NCBI RefSeq assembly: GCF_011516885.1
Contig: NZ_WOTD01000005.1
Coordinates: forward strand, 58,669 to 122,668
Direction: 5' to 3'
DNA from: Acetobacter lambici
Lineage (GTDB): Bacteria; Pseudomonadota; Alphaproteobacteria; Acetobacterales; Acetobacteraceae
DNA length: 64,000 nucleotides
In this document: positions 18,286-25,880 of the stretch, piece by piece
Layout of the letters: each line of letters opens with the position of its first letter
Position numbering within the stretch: position 1 is the first letter of the stretch
The notes under the pieces: model-generated
Told to the model about the DNA's origin: nothing
What the model saw: the letters and a program-made list of their open reading frames with translations, nothing else
The model's database searches: none
Translations under genes and position numbers: made by a program

Positions 18286-19097
18286 GATTTTCCTTAGAAA
18301 ATTTGGTTCGGTTAATGAATGTAGCCTACATTCATTATGCCATGAACACCACACCTTATGGTGTGTGACCACGCACATGCGTGGCCATTTCCGTTTTGTC
18401 CGGTCATGGTCTGCCCATGTGGTGGCAACGTCCTGTTGTGTCAGTTCCCTCCGTGTTGTGTGGTTTTTTAAGGGATGATGCTGCACCCGCCTGCGCAAGG
18501 CGGGGAAGGGAGTCCACAAAGGTAAAGTTTTATTTTACGCAATACGGAATACCTACAAAACAGAACACTGCGTTCAGTTCTGAGCGGTGGAGTCTTGCTG
18601 GCAGCGGGCTGTCGGATCAGTGTTTTGTCCAGTGCGTGTTTATGAAAATATGTTTTAAATAAAGTAATTTTTTTAAAATCATCACAACAGAAAAGCGGAT
18701 TCGGGTCGGGTTTATGGCGGGAATGGAAGATATACAGAGGACTTCTATTCGTAGTAGAAATGATATGAGTTATGAATATTTTATGTAAATCCTTATACAT
18801 ATGAATGGCAGGGAATGCTGTAATAACGCAGGATCATGCTGTAACGCCCAAGGAAAAGAGCATGGATTCCCATGTGTGCCTGCAAGGCTAACCCGCCCTC
18901 CTGAGAGGAAGGATGTGTGTGTCTGCAAAGACACAGATTCTGTTTCTGCTGTTCCCATCGGCAGGAATCGAAAAAAGATATATTTTTTATGTTGGTAATT
19001 TTTAAAAAATATGACTACAAGCCGTAAAGCCTTTTAGGCATATTCGTTCAATAATTGTCATGTACAAAATTCTGTCTGAAAGGGAGCCAGTAACTCT
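18286..19097. other. Long intergenic region, tRNA-Gly to HU gene
   Basis: This 812-bp gap has no gene I can support. It holds the inverted-repeat block at 18287-18384, an AT-rich part from about 18640 to 18800, a perfect hairpin TGTGTCT-GCAA-AGACACA at 18918-18935, and a doubtful 65-codon open frame at 18801-18998 whose product would have eight cysteines but which lacks a ribosome-binding site. The promoter of the HU gene must lie in the last AT-rich 150 bp. Confidence 0.5.
18287..18384. repeat. Four consecutive inverted repeats downstream of tRNA-Gly
   Basis: Directly after the tRNA are ATTTTC-CTTA-GAAAAT (18287-18302), then TAATGAATGTAG-C-CTACATTCATTA (18313-18337, perfect 12-bp arms), CACACC-TTAT-GGTGTG (18350-18365) and CCACGCA-CA-TGCGTGG (18369-18384). 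The first, next to a short T/A run, could serve as the tRNA terminator. The other three form a compact structured block inside an otherwise gene-free stretch and may be part of a small RNA or protein-binding sites. Confidence 0.6.
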
Positions 19098-19367
19098 ATG
19101 AGCAAGGCCTTTATTGCAGCAGTGATCCAGGATTCGATCAATTGCACAGGGGTTGCCGCCAATCAGGCTGCGAATGACCTTATTGATGCCATTGTGGTCG
19201 AACTCAAGCGTGAAGGTGGGTTTACCCTGCCGTCTTTTGGCACGTTTACAGTTCGCAAAACCAAGGCCCGCAAGGCGCTGAACCCCCGCACGGGTGAGCC
19301 AGTCAAGGTCAAGGCTGGTAAAACAGTCCGTTTTAAAGCCAGCCCCAATCTTAAAAAAGCTGTCTGA
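19098..19367 (+). CDS. HU-family nucleoid DNA-binding protein
   Basis: The 89-residue basic protein is a bacterial histone-like protein. It has the N-terminal helical dimerisation part and the beta-arm core FTLPSFGTFTVRKTKARKALNPRTGEP, which includes the DNA-intercalating proline in the RNPRTG-like sequence, and ends in FKASPNLKKAV. A GGGAG Shine-Dalgarno lies 11-15 bases upstream. It bends and compacts DNA. The gene is monocistronic, with an intrinsic terminator 43 bp after the stop. Whether it is HU-alpha, HU-beta or another paralogue cannot be decided here. Confidence 0.95.
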   Translation: MSKAFIAAVIQDSINCTGVAANQAANDLIDAIVVELKREGGFTLPSFGTFTVRKTKARKALNPRTGEPVKVKAGKTVRFKASPNLKKAV

Positions 19368-19410
19368 AAAAACAAAGCGTTACTGGCTTTTCGGGCCGGG
19401 AACATAATGG

Positions 19411-19442
19411 AGCCGCGCCGGGTTTTTCGGTGCGGCTTTTTT
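19411..19442 (+). terminator. Rho-independent terminator of the HU gene
   Basis: AGCCGCGCCG (19411-19420) pairs with CGGTGCGGCT (19428-19437) through one G-U pair, around a 7-nt loop, and is followed by a T-run to 19442. It lies just before the 3' end of the convergent MFS gene and may serve both. Confidence 0.88.
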
Positions 19443-19454
19443 ATTGTTCCAGAC

Positions 19455-20696
19455 CTATACAGTCTCGGTTGTAATATCTTCCAGTCGGTCCAGTTGGCGC
19501 AGGCCGGGGAACAGGCCCATCCACACGCCGGTTATGACCAGAGTGCCAATGCCCCCCAGCACAACCGCGGGAACAGGCCCCATAACGGCAGCCAGCATGC
19601 CACTTTCAAATTCGCCCAACTGGTTGGATGACCCGATAAACAGCATATTCACAGCCGAGACCCGGCCGCGCATTTCGTCCGGTGTTCCAAGCTGCACCAG
19701 CGCACCCCGTACCATAACGCTTACCACGTCCGCCCCGCCCAGAATCGCCAGCATCAGCACGGATACGGCAATGGAGTGGGAAAAACCGAACAGAATGGTG
19801 GCAACGCCAAAAACGGCCACGGCGGCAAACATCCATCGCCCGGCATGCCGCCCCAGCGGGTGGCGGGCCAGCACGGCAGCAACCAGTAAAGCACCAATGG
19901 CAGGGGCTGCCCGTAAAAGACCAAGCCCCCAAGGGCCTGCATGCAGAATATCCGTTGCAAATATGGGGAGCATGGCCGTAGCCCCACCCAACAATACGGC
20001 AAACAGATCAAGCGAGATGGCACCCAGCATTGTGGGTTTGCGGCGTAAAAAGGCAATGCCGCCAAATACAGCCGCCAAGGTGGCCCGCTGCCGGGGCCGT
20101 GCAGGGCTTGTTATGACCATGGACCATGTGGCCAGTGCAGCGACGGCAAAGCTGCACGCGCAAAGTGCGTAGCACACCCCCGCCCCCAGACCGTACAAAA
20201 GCCCGCCAAGGGATGGCCCGGCAATACTTGCGACCTGAAACAGCGAGGAAGACAGCGCTGTTGCGCGCGGGAACAGGGCCGGGGGCACAATGGAGGGCAA
20301 AAAGGTCTGCTGGGCGGGCATTTCAAACGCCTTGCAGGTGCCAAACACAGCGACCAGCCCATAGATCATGGTCGCATTCAACTGGTGTGTAAAAGAGGCA
20401 TAGGCCATGAACGCCGCAGCCAGAAGTTCTATGGTCTGGCAGGTGATAACAATGCGCTGGCGGTTATGCTGGTCTGCCGCATGCCCGGCAGGAAAAATAA
20501 AGGCCACCATGGGCAGGAACTGCGCCAGCCCCACAAAGCCCAACGCCGCCGCACTATGGGTTAGCGCATAAACCTGCCAGCCAACAGCAACTCCCTGTAC
20601 CTGCCCGGCAAAGGCGGACAAAGCCCGTGCCCCAATAACGGCCACCAGACCGGGGTGACGCAGGAGGGAGGGAGGAGCAGCAGGGGCATCAGGCAT
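19455..20696 (-). CDS. Major facilitator superfamily transporter, EntS-like
   Basis: The 413-residue protein is strongly hydrophobic, with about 12 predicted membrane segments. It begins with a FAGQVQGVAVGWQVYALTH segment and has AGHAADQHNRQRIV in the loop after helix 2, the pattern of the enterobactin-exporter-like MFS branch. The substrate is unknown; EntS relatives export siderophores or drugs. I chose ATG 20696 because the family starts about ten residues before helix 1; an ATG at 20780 would add 28 residues of unlikely leader. It is a single gene convergent with HU. No regulator adjoins it. Confidence 0.82.
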   Translation of the reverse strand: MPDAPAAPPSLLRHPGLVAVIGARALSAFAGQVQGVAVGWQVYALTHSAAALGFVGLAQFLPMVAFIFPAGHAADQHNRQRIVITCQTIELLAAAFMAYASFTHQLNATMIYGLVAVFGTCKAFEMPAQQTFLPSIVPPALFPRATALSSSLFQVASIAGPSLGGLLYGLGAGVCYALCACSFAVAALATWSMVITSPARPRQRATLAAVFGGIAFLRRKPTMLGAISLDLFAVLLGGATAMLPIFATDILHAGPWGLGLLRAAPAIGALLVAAVLARHPLGRHAGRWMFAAVAVFGVATILFGFSHSIAVSVLMLAILGGADVVSVMVRGALVQLGTPDEMRGRVSAVNMLFIGSSNQLGEFESGMLAAVMGPVPAVVLGGIGTLVITGVWMGLFPGLRQLDRLEDITTETV

Positions 20697-20937
20697 GACA
20701 GAAACTACGTTGTATCCAAGAGCAGAAAAAAGCGGCGTGTGTAAAAAGCGATCCGTCCGGGCCATGAATGCGCAGGACACCCCGCAGGGCTAATCAAAAC
20801 ACCGTATTGGCAAAAACAGTACCGCTATGGCCCTGTTCTGGTCGGACCGGACCTTGGGCGGAAAAAATACCGCCTTACCCTTCCGCCATGCCGGGAAGGG
20901 CCGCCGCCAATCGTAAGAGAAGGGGAAAAACAGGTTC

Positions 20938-21012
20938 TGGCTGGGGCGGGAGGATTCGAACCTCCGCATGGCGGAATCAAAATCCGCTGCCTTACCGCTT
21001 GGCTACGCCCCA
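20938..21012 (-). tRNA. tRNA-Gln (anticodon TTG)
   Basis: On the minus strand the 75-nt cloverleaf reads TGGGGCG at the 5' end, GCCAAGCGGTAAGGC as the D-arm, ATTTTGATT with anticodon TTG, and GGTTCGAATCC as the T-arm, ending with an encoded CCA. It decodes CAA and, by wobble, CAG. Confidence 0.97.
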
Positions 21013-21081
21013 ATGGCCTGAACTGCCTGCGCCTCTTTTAAGCTAAACAGGGTTCGGTCGTAAAGGCCGCTTGTTGCTAAA

Positions 21082-21741
21082 TTAGTGGTCCTGCGCCGAT
21101 ATTGTGGTGCTGGCAAAGCTTGCGTCCATATCCGCCACGTCATCCAGATCGGCCAGCCCGTCCTGATTGGCGTTTTCGTCTGTCCCGGTGGGGAACAGGC
21201 CAAACCGGCCCGCCTTGTCCAGTGCCTGATCAAGGGCGGCCATGGTGCTGCCCATATCCGGGCTTTCGTCTTTTTCCCACACGCGCAGGGTATGGGTCCA
21301 TACCGCTACCAGCATGTTTACGCGCACAAAACCGAGCACGCCGCTGGCGTTCACTCCTGCGGCATCGGTCATCCAGCGCATGCTTTCCACCGTGGCGCCA
21401 CCGAGCAGTATGGTCAGGGCCGGGTCCAAAGGCAGGCTGCGAAAGACCGACTGTAACCCACCACGATACTGCTGAAACACGTCCAGCCTGCGCATGAGCA
21501 GGTCAAACAGACGCTCGCGCACGGCACCACAGATCATGTCGTCCGCCAGAGCCACATCATCGGCCAGACGGCCCAGGCGGAGCAGAATACTGGCCTTGAG
21601 TGGAAAACGCCTCCGGGCCTCGGGCAGGGCCAGCCCCGCCTCACGGGCTGCCGCCAGCACGGTCACGGAGCCCCAGCCCCGGTCCTGAGCCAGTGTTAGG
21701 GCAGCCGAGACAAGGGCTGTGTCAAAGTCGTCATTATCCAT
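21082..21741 (-). CDS. TetR-like regulator / COQ9-related protein
   Basis: The 219-residue protein opens with a TetR-type three-helix head (ALTLAQDRGWGSVTVLAAAREAGLALPEARRRFP) and continues with a helical ligand-binding part, VRERLFDLLMRRLDVFQQYRGG, similar to alphaproteobacterial proteins labelled either TetR or COQ9-like. COQ9 is a TetR-fold lipid-binding factor in ubiquinone synthesis, so it may not bind DNA at all. The C terminus is acidic (DLDDVADMDASF). I chose ATG 21741; an upstream start at 21882 would overlap proC and add an implausible arginine-rich leader. It follows proC on the same strand by 74 bp. Confidence 0.78.
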   Translation of the reverse strand: MDNDDFDTALVSAALTLAQDRGWGSVTVLAAAREAGLALPEARRRFPLKASILLRLGRLADDVALADDMICGAVRERLFDLLMRRLDVFQQYRGGLQSVFRSLPLDPALTILLGGATVESMRWMTDAAGVNASGVLGFVRVNMLVAVWTHTLRVWEKDESPDMGSTMAALDQALDKAGRFGLFPTGTDENANQDGLADLDDVADMDASFASTTISAQDH

Positions 21742-21815
21742 ATCAAAGACCTGTCGCATGAGCGGTAAGGAGCAGGGCGGGAACGGCACCTGAGAGAATG
21801 AGGAAAAAAAAGAGA

Positions 21816-22643
21816 TTAGCTGGCCAACTCGCGGGCGCGGTGCACGGCGGCGGCAATGGCCGCGGAGGTTGTGGCGGGCCAAGCCTGCGGGGCCATCATA
21901 ATTTTGAGTGCTTCAGCCGTGGTGCCACCGGGGCTGGTAACGTTGCGGCGCAGTTCTGCCGCATCAGTGGGCAGGGTATGCAGCATGCAGCCCGCGCCAT
22001 ACAGGGTGCCACGGGCCAGCTTGCGGGCGACCTCGGCTGGCAGGCCCTGCTCGACCCCTGCTTTTTCCAGCAGTTCGGCCATTAAAAACACATAGGCCGG
22101 ACCACTGCCGGAAATGGCGGCAACGGAGTCGATCAGTCCTTCCTCCTCCACCCACACGGTCTCGCCCACGGCTTTGAGCAGCGCGTCGCAATGGGCTTTC
22201 TGTTCGGTGGTGGCGTTGGGGGGGGCGTATAGTCCGCTCATGCCCGCACCCAGCGCGCAGGGTGTGTTGGGCATGGAGCGGATAATAACCGGATTGGCCT
22301 GTGCGTTGGCCTGCACACAGGTTGCGTGCAGGCTGGCAATGGTGCGCCCGGCCATGACGGAAAGCAGCGTTGCCTGCCCAAAACGCTGGGCCAGTTCCGC
22401 CAGAACCGGGTTGGCCTTCTGCGGTTTGACCGCGACAATAATAACATCTGGCGCAAAATCCGCCGGAACGTCCTGTATGGCCCGCACAACGCGGTGGGGG
22501 GCGGGCAGGTCCGCCATATGGCGGTCAATAATGACGGAGGGTGCCAGACCGGCACCAAGCCAGCCCTCAAGCATGGCACCACCCATTTTGCCGCACCCGA
22601 CAAGCAGAATGGAGGGAAGGGGGAAATGCTTGGTCATGGTCAT
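21816..22643 (-). CDS. proC: Pyrroline-5-carboxylate reductase ProC
   Basis: ProC makes the last step of proline synthesis, reducing P5C with NAD(P)H. The 275-residue protein has the Rossmann motif VGCGKMGGAM at about residues 15-24, VAVKPQ, the IRSMPNTP block, and the C-terminal SGSGPAYVF and GTLYGAGCML regions that form the active site and dimer interface. The ATG overlaps the stop of the upstream YbjN gene by 4 bp (ATGA). Confidence 0.95.
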   Translation of the reverse strand: MTMTKHFPLPSILLVGCGKMGGAMLEGWLGAGLAPSVIIDRHMADLPAPHRVVRAIQDVPADFAPDVIIVAVKPQKANPVLAELAQRFGQATLLSVMAGRTIASLHATCVQANAQANPVIIRSMPNTPCALGAGMSGLYAPPNATTEQKAHCDALLKAVGETVWVEEEGLIDSVAAISGSGPAYVFLMAELLEKAGVEQGLPAEVARKLARGTLYGAGCMLHTLPTDAAELRRNVTSPGGTTAEALKIMMAPQAWPATTSAAIAAAVHRARELAS

Positions 22644-23140
22644 GCCTCTCCGTGGCAGTCCAGCATGGCCGAGGCCAGCGCATCCGCTGCACTCAGCCCG
22701 CCAGTCAGGAAAAAGCGCAGGGCGGGGTAAAAACGCTCACACTCGGTCAGGGCGATGTCGATCATGTCTTCAAAGATGTCGGTCGCGGTTTCCGTGCCGC
22801 GCAGGAGCAGGGCGTGGCGGAACAGCAGCACCCCATCCTCCGTATCCACGCTAAAGTGGCCAACCCAGACCTGTTCGTTGGCAAGGCCGATCAGTTCGTA
22901 CAGGGCCAGACGCATGTCCGGGCTTACGCGCAGGTCAAAGGCGCAGGTGAACAGAATGGTGCCCAGCTCGGCCGACCACGAAAAGAACAATCCGTAGTCG
23001 CACCATCTGGCCGGGGCTTCGGCCGCCATTTCGGTCGGGGTGCAGCGGTCAAAGGTCCACCCATGCCCGGCAATGACCTGTTCCATCAGGTCCAGCGGGT
23101 TGGTGGGTGGGGTGGTGGAGCCGGTTGTCAGGGCTGGCAT
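22640..23140 (-). CDS. YbjN-domain protein
   Basis: The 166-residue protein matches the YbjN / type III secretion chaperone-like fold seen in many alphaproteobacteria. It has a WCDYGLFFSWSAELGTILFTCAFD strand region and a LLLRGTETATDIFEDMIDIALTECERFYPAL helix near the C terminus. No catalytic motif is visible and the function is not established; E. coli YbjN overexpression affects stress and motility. I chose ATG 23140 because the upstream extension to 23227 is arginine-rich and overlaps the BMFP gene. It is coupled to proC by ATGA. Confidence 0.82.
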   Translation of the reverse strand: MPALTTGSTTPPTNPLDLMEQVIAGHGWTFDRCTPTEMAAEAPARWCDYGLFFSWSAELGTILFTCAFDLRVSPDMRLALYELIGLANEQVWVGHFSVDTEDGVLLFRHALLLRGTETATDIFEDMIDIALTECERFYPALRFFLTGGLSAADALASAMLDCHGEA

Positions 23141-23201
23141 GGCATGACTCCCGTGCCTGCGGTCAAAAACAAAAACGGGACGGTAGCAGAGCGCGCGGGT
23201 T

Positions 23202-23492
23202 TTAGTACGTGCCGTGCTGGTGGCCACCGGTCAGGTGCTGTTCCAGCGCTTCCACCCGTGCTTCCAGTGCGGCCATGCGGCGTTCGGCCTCTTCCTGACC
23301 AATGCGCGCCTGTGCAGCCAGTTCACGCATGACTTCAAATTCTTCGCGGCGGACAACCTGCAGGCTGGTCAGCACTTCGTCCACACGGCTGCGGACAATG
23401 GCGTTCATTTCCTCACGCACGCCGGTCAGTGCGGATACGGCACCTCCGGCAACACCTGCAAGATCATCAAAAAAGCGCGGTTTGTCAGCCAT
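23202..23492 (-). CDS. BMFP-domain accessory factor, UbiK-like
   Basis: The 96-residue protein begins MADKPRFFDDLAGVAGGAVS and ends in a heptad-rich coiled coil (EEAERRMAALEARVEALEQHL) followed by a His-rich tail. This is the BMFP / UbiK layout: an amphipathic N-terminal part and a trimeric coiled coil. UbiK helps assemble the ubiquinone-synthesis complex in enterobacteria; Brucella BMFP is membrane-fusogenic. ATG 23492 follows a GGAG site. It is the first gene of the minus-strand block BMFP-YbjN-proC-TetR/COQ9. Confidence 0.85.
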   Translation of the reverse strand: MADKPRFFDDLAGVAGGAVSALTGVREEMNAIVRSRVDEVLTSLQVVRREEFEVMRELAAQARIGQEEAERRMAALEARVEALEQHLTGGHQHGTY

Positions 23493-23913
23493 GCGGGGGT
23501 CTCCAATCAATCCGTTATGAGCGACCAACAGCCTGCTGCTGTCTGGCGTAGCGCTCTTATGGTCCCGACTTTATAAAGAATAAAGCGCCAGCCGGACAGA
23601 GGCCATGCCCCGGATTCCATTTTTGTGGCGCAGTTTATCCGCATGGCGCACATGTGGCTTTCGTTCACACTCCATTGACCGCTTGGGGTCGCGTTCCCAT
23701 TATTAGAGATAACAGTTGAAAAACCGGTGTGCGCAGTCAACACGCGTTAGGCGGGCGGGCACCGTGGTATGGAGACAGCATTAGAATGAGTACAGTCTTG
23801 GCGGAGGATTTTTGCAAACCCCGCCTGAACGCACTTTTCAGGGCGGTGGCTGGTTGTGGGCAGCGCACGGTGCGGCCCGGTAACGGTAACAGGATGGGGG
23901 AAGGGACGGCTGC
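23493..23913. other. Divergent intergenic region between the BMFP and DnaJ-like genes
   Basis: The 421-bp region has no supportable gene. An open frame at 23729-23917 has no known relatives and overlaps the dnaJ-like start. Promoters for both flanking genes must be here; one candidate for the plus strand is listed separately. Confidence 0.5.
23675..23703 (+). promoter_or_regulatory. Candidate sigma-70 promoter of the DnaJ-like gene
   Basis: TTGACC (5 of 6 matches to -35) is separated by 17 bp from CATTAT (4 of 6 matches to -10). The predicted start is about 200 bp before the DnaJ-like ATG, so the leader would be long. This is pattern matching only. Confidence 0.35.
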
Positions 23914-24843
23914 ATGAGTGATCGCGATCCGTATTCAGTATTAGGCATTGCCAAAACAGCCAGTCAGGATGACATCCGTAAGGCTTATCGCAAGCTGGCC
24001 AAAAAACATCACCCCGACCTGAACCCCGGCGACAAAAAAGCCGAAGAGGAATTCAAAGCACTCAATCAGGCCAATGACCTTTTGTCCGATGTGGACAAGC
24101 GCGCGCGTTTTGACCGGGGCGAGATTGATGCCTCCGGGCAGGAACGCCACCCCGGCTTTGGCGGGGGTGGTGGTTTTGGTGGCGGCGGCTTTGGCGGTGG
24201 TTTTGGCGGCGCGGGCGGGTTCCGTCCCGGTGGTGCTGGCATGGGTGGTTTTCAGGAAGAAGACCTGAACGACCTGTTCGGCGGCATGTTTGGCGGAGGT
24301 GCCCGTGCGCGCAGGGCCGGGCCGCGTAAGGGGGCGGACCGCTCCTTTGCACTCAATGTCAGCTTTTTGGACGCGGTTAATGGTGCCACGTCACGCGTTA
24401 ACCTGCCCGATGGCGCAACGCTGGACGTGCGCATTCCACCGGGCATGGAGGATGGCAAGGTTCTGCGCCTGCGCGGCAAGGGCATGCCCGGCGTGCAGGG
24501 TGGTCCAGCAGGGGATGCGCTGATCACCGTGACCGTGCTGCCCGACACCACCTTTACGCGTGAAGGCTCCGACCTGCGTGAAACCCTGCCCGTGGACCTG
24601 AAAACCGCAGTGCTGGGCGGCCCCATTATGGTGCCAACGCCAACCGGCACGGTTAAAATGAACGTGCCCGCCGGGTCCGATACGGGCACCGTGCTGCGCC
24701 TGCGCGGCAAGGGTGTGCAGGCCCATGGTGGCAAGGATGCAGGCAATCTTTACGTGCGGCTGGAGGTCAAGGTCGGCAAGGCCGATGCCGCACTGGAAGC
24801 TTTTTTGAAAGACTGGACGCCAGAAGCCGCCGTTAACGCGTAA
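23914..24843 (+). CDS. DnaJ-class co-chaperone, CbpA-like
   Basis: The 309-residue protein has an N-terminal J domain with the HPD tripeptide at residues 33-35, which stimulates DnaK ATPase. A Gly/Phe-rich linker (about residues 74-112) is followed by the two beta-barrel client-binding domains, each with an LRLRGKG motif. The cysteine-rich zinc-finger domain of true DnaJ is absent, so this is a type II/CbpA-like protein rather than DnaJ itself. The linker is unusually long and almost pure Gly/Phe, encoded by imperfect tandem repeats. It is a single gene convergent with a small secreted-protein gene. Confidence 0.92.
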   Translation: MSDRDPYSVLGIAKTASQDDIRKAYRKLAKKHHPDLNPGDKKAEEEFKALNQANDLLSDVDKRARFDRGEIDASGQERHPGFGGGGGFGGGGFGGGFGGAGGFRPGGAGMGGFQEEDLNDLFGGMFGGGARARRAGPRKGADRSFALNVSFLDAVNGATSRVNLPDGATLDVRIPPGMEDGKVLRLRGKGMPGVQGGPAGDALITVTVLPDTTFTREGSDLRETLPVDLKTAVLGGPIMVPTPTGTVKMNVPAGSDTGTVLRLRGKGVQAHGGKDAGNLYVRLEVKVGKADAALEAFLKDWTPEAAVNA

Positions 24844-24849
24844 CGTTAA

Positions 24850-24879
24850 CCCTCCCACGCGCACTGGCGGGTGGGAGGG
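24850..24879. terminator. GC-rich stem-loop after the DnaJ-like gene
   Basis: CCCTCCCAC and GTGGGAGGG form a perfect 9-bp stem around a 12-nt loop, starting 6 bp past the DnaJ-like stop and before the 3' end of the convergent gene. There is no T-run, so terminator function is uncertain. Confidence 0.4.
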
Positions 24880-24917
24880 GGCGGTCTGGCAGCGCGGCTA
24901 GTTGGCCGCTTATGGCT

Positions 24918-25337
24918 TTAGGGGTCGTTGCGGTACACCGGAACGTCCACCTTGTGCCCGTTCGTGTTGGTGATCAGGATATGCCCTGCATTGGGGGAGA
25001 TCAGGGTCATGGTCATGGTTGTGTCATGCTGGGTGCCCGACCAGGACGCGCCGCTTTTTCTGGCAAGGCTGAACCGGCTTTCGCCAATGGTTACGGCAAA
25101 AACTTCTGGCACACTGACCAAAAGCCTTGCCGCAGGCCCCAACGCCTTGTTGCCCGCAACCGTAAAGGCAGGCACTTCCGCCCGAACAGTCCATGCCCCC
25201 ATAAAGGTGGCCGTGGGGTAATTGGTTTCAGCCTGCGCTGGAGCCGGTGTCTGGGTGGGCGCTGCCGTGTGGGGGGCGGCCATTGCCGGGGCTGCTGCAA
25301 GCCCCAGCACGGCGGAACAAAGAAGAATATGTTTCAT
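24918..25337 (-). CDS. Hypothetical exported protein
   Basis: I do not recognise this 139-residue protein. It has a clear Sec signal peptide (MKHILLCSAVLGLAAAPAMA, cleavage after AMA), a short Pro/Ala/Thr-rich linker, then about 95 residues predicted to be mostly beta-strand, with no cysteines after the signal. Codon use matches its neighbours. It is monocistronic and convergent with the DnaJ-like gene; the neighbourhood gives no functional hint. Confidence 0.75.
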   Translation of the reverse strand: MKHILLCSAVLGLAAAPAMAAPHTAAPTQTPAPAQAETNYPTATFMGAWTVRAEVPAFTVAGNKALGPAARLLVSVPEVFAVTIGESRFSLARKSGASWSGTQHDTTMTMTLISPNAGHILITNTNGHKVDVPVYRNDP

Positions 25338-25511
25338 GTCTGCTTCCGTAGCAAAAAATCAGGTCTGGTCTATGTGGCGTGTTTGTTCAGGCCCCGTCCA
25401 GTGTTGGCACCGAGGGGCAGATACCCTGAACCGCTTGACGAACCCCCATGACAGGACCAAAAAAACAGGACCCTTTTCGGTCTGCATGACAACCACGTGG
25501 AGAACAGCATC

Positions 25512-25838
25512 ATGAGTGAGCAGGAAACACAAGGCAGTGTTGACGGGACCGCTCCTCTGCACGATGGGCAGACCCTGCCGCCGCAGGCCACGGACTCCAC
25601 TTTGCCCAGCAGCGATACGGTTCACACGCAAACGCATGAGGCACTGGCCGAGCCGGTGCATGTGCTCCCCGCGTCCCGGCCGGATGACAAGCCCGCTCCG
25701 GTCCAGCACCCGGTGGCCCCGCCTGCGCGTGATCCGGGCATGACATTCAAGGAGTTCTCCCAGATGGCAGGGGCTCTGGTGTTTGTTATCTGTTTTGTAG
25801 CTCTTGGGCTGCACGCCATTTATTACGCGGGCTACTAA
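25512..25838 (+). CDS. Small C-terminally membrane-anchored protein of unknown function
   Basis: The 108-residue product has about 75 residues of acidic, Pro/Ser/Thr-rich, probably disordered sequence, and then a single C-terminal helix GALVFVICFVALGLHAIYY preceded by MTFKEFSQM. I do not recognise a family; the tail is reminiscent of single-helix accessory subunits of respiratory complexes, but that is weak. I chose ATG 25512 because GGAGA lies 8 bases upstream; an earlier start at 25497 adds five residues. Confidence 0.65.
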   Translation: MSEQETQGSVDGTAPLHDGQTLPPQATDSTLPSSDTVHTQTHEALAEPVHVLPASRPDDKPAPVQHPVAPPARDPGMTFKEFSQMAGALVFVICFVALGLHAIYYAGY

Positions 25839-25880
25839 GTCCGTATCCGGCCCAGCACCCATAAGCAGCCCCCATTCCGC

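Noticed and set aside
23729..23917. A 62-codon frame before the DnaJ-like gene
   Set aside because: It has no relatives known to me and overlaps the next start by 4 bp, but has no convincing ribosome-binding site; treated as leader DNA.
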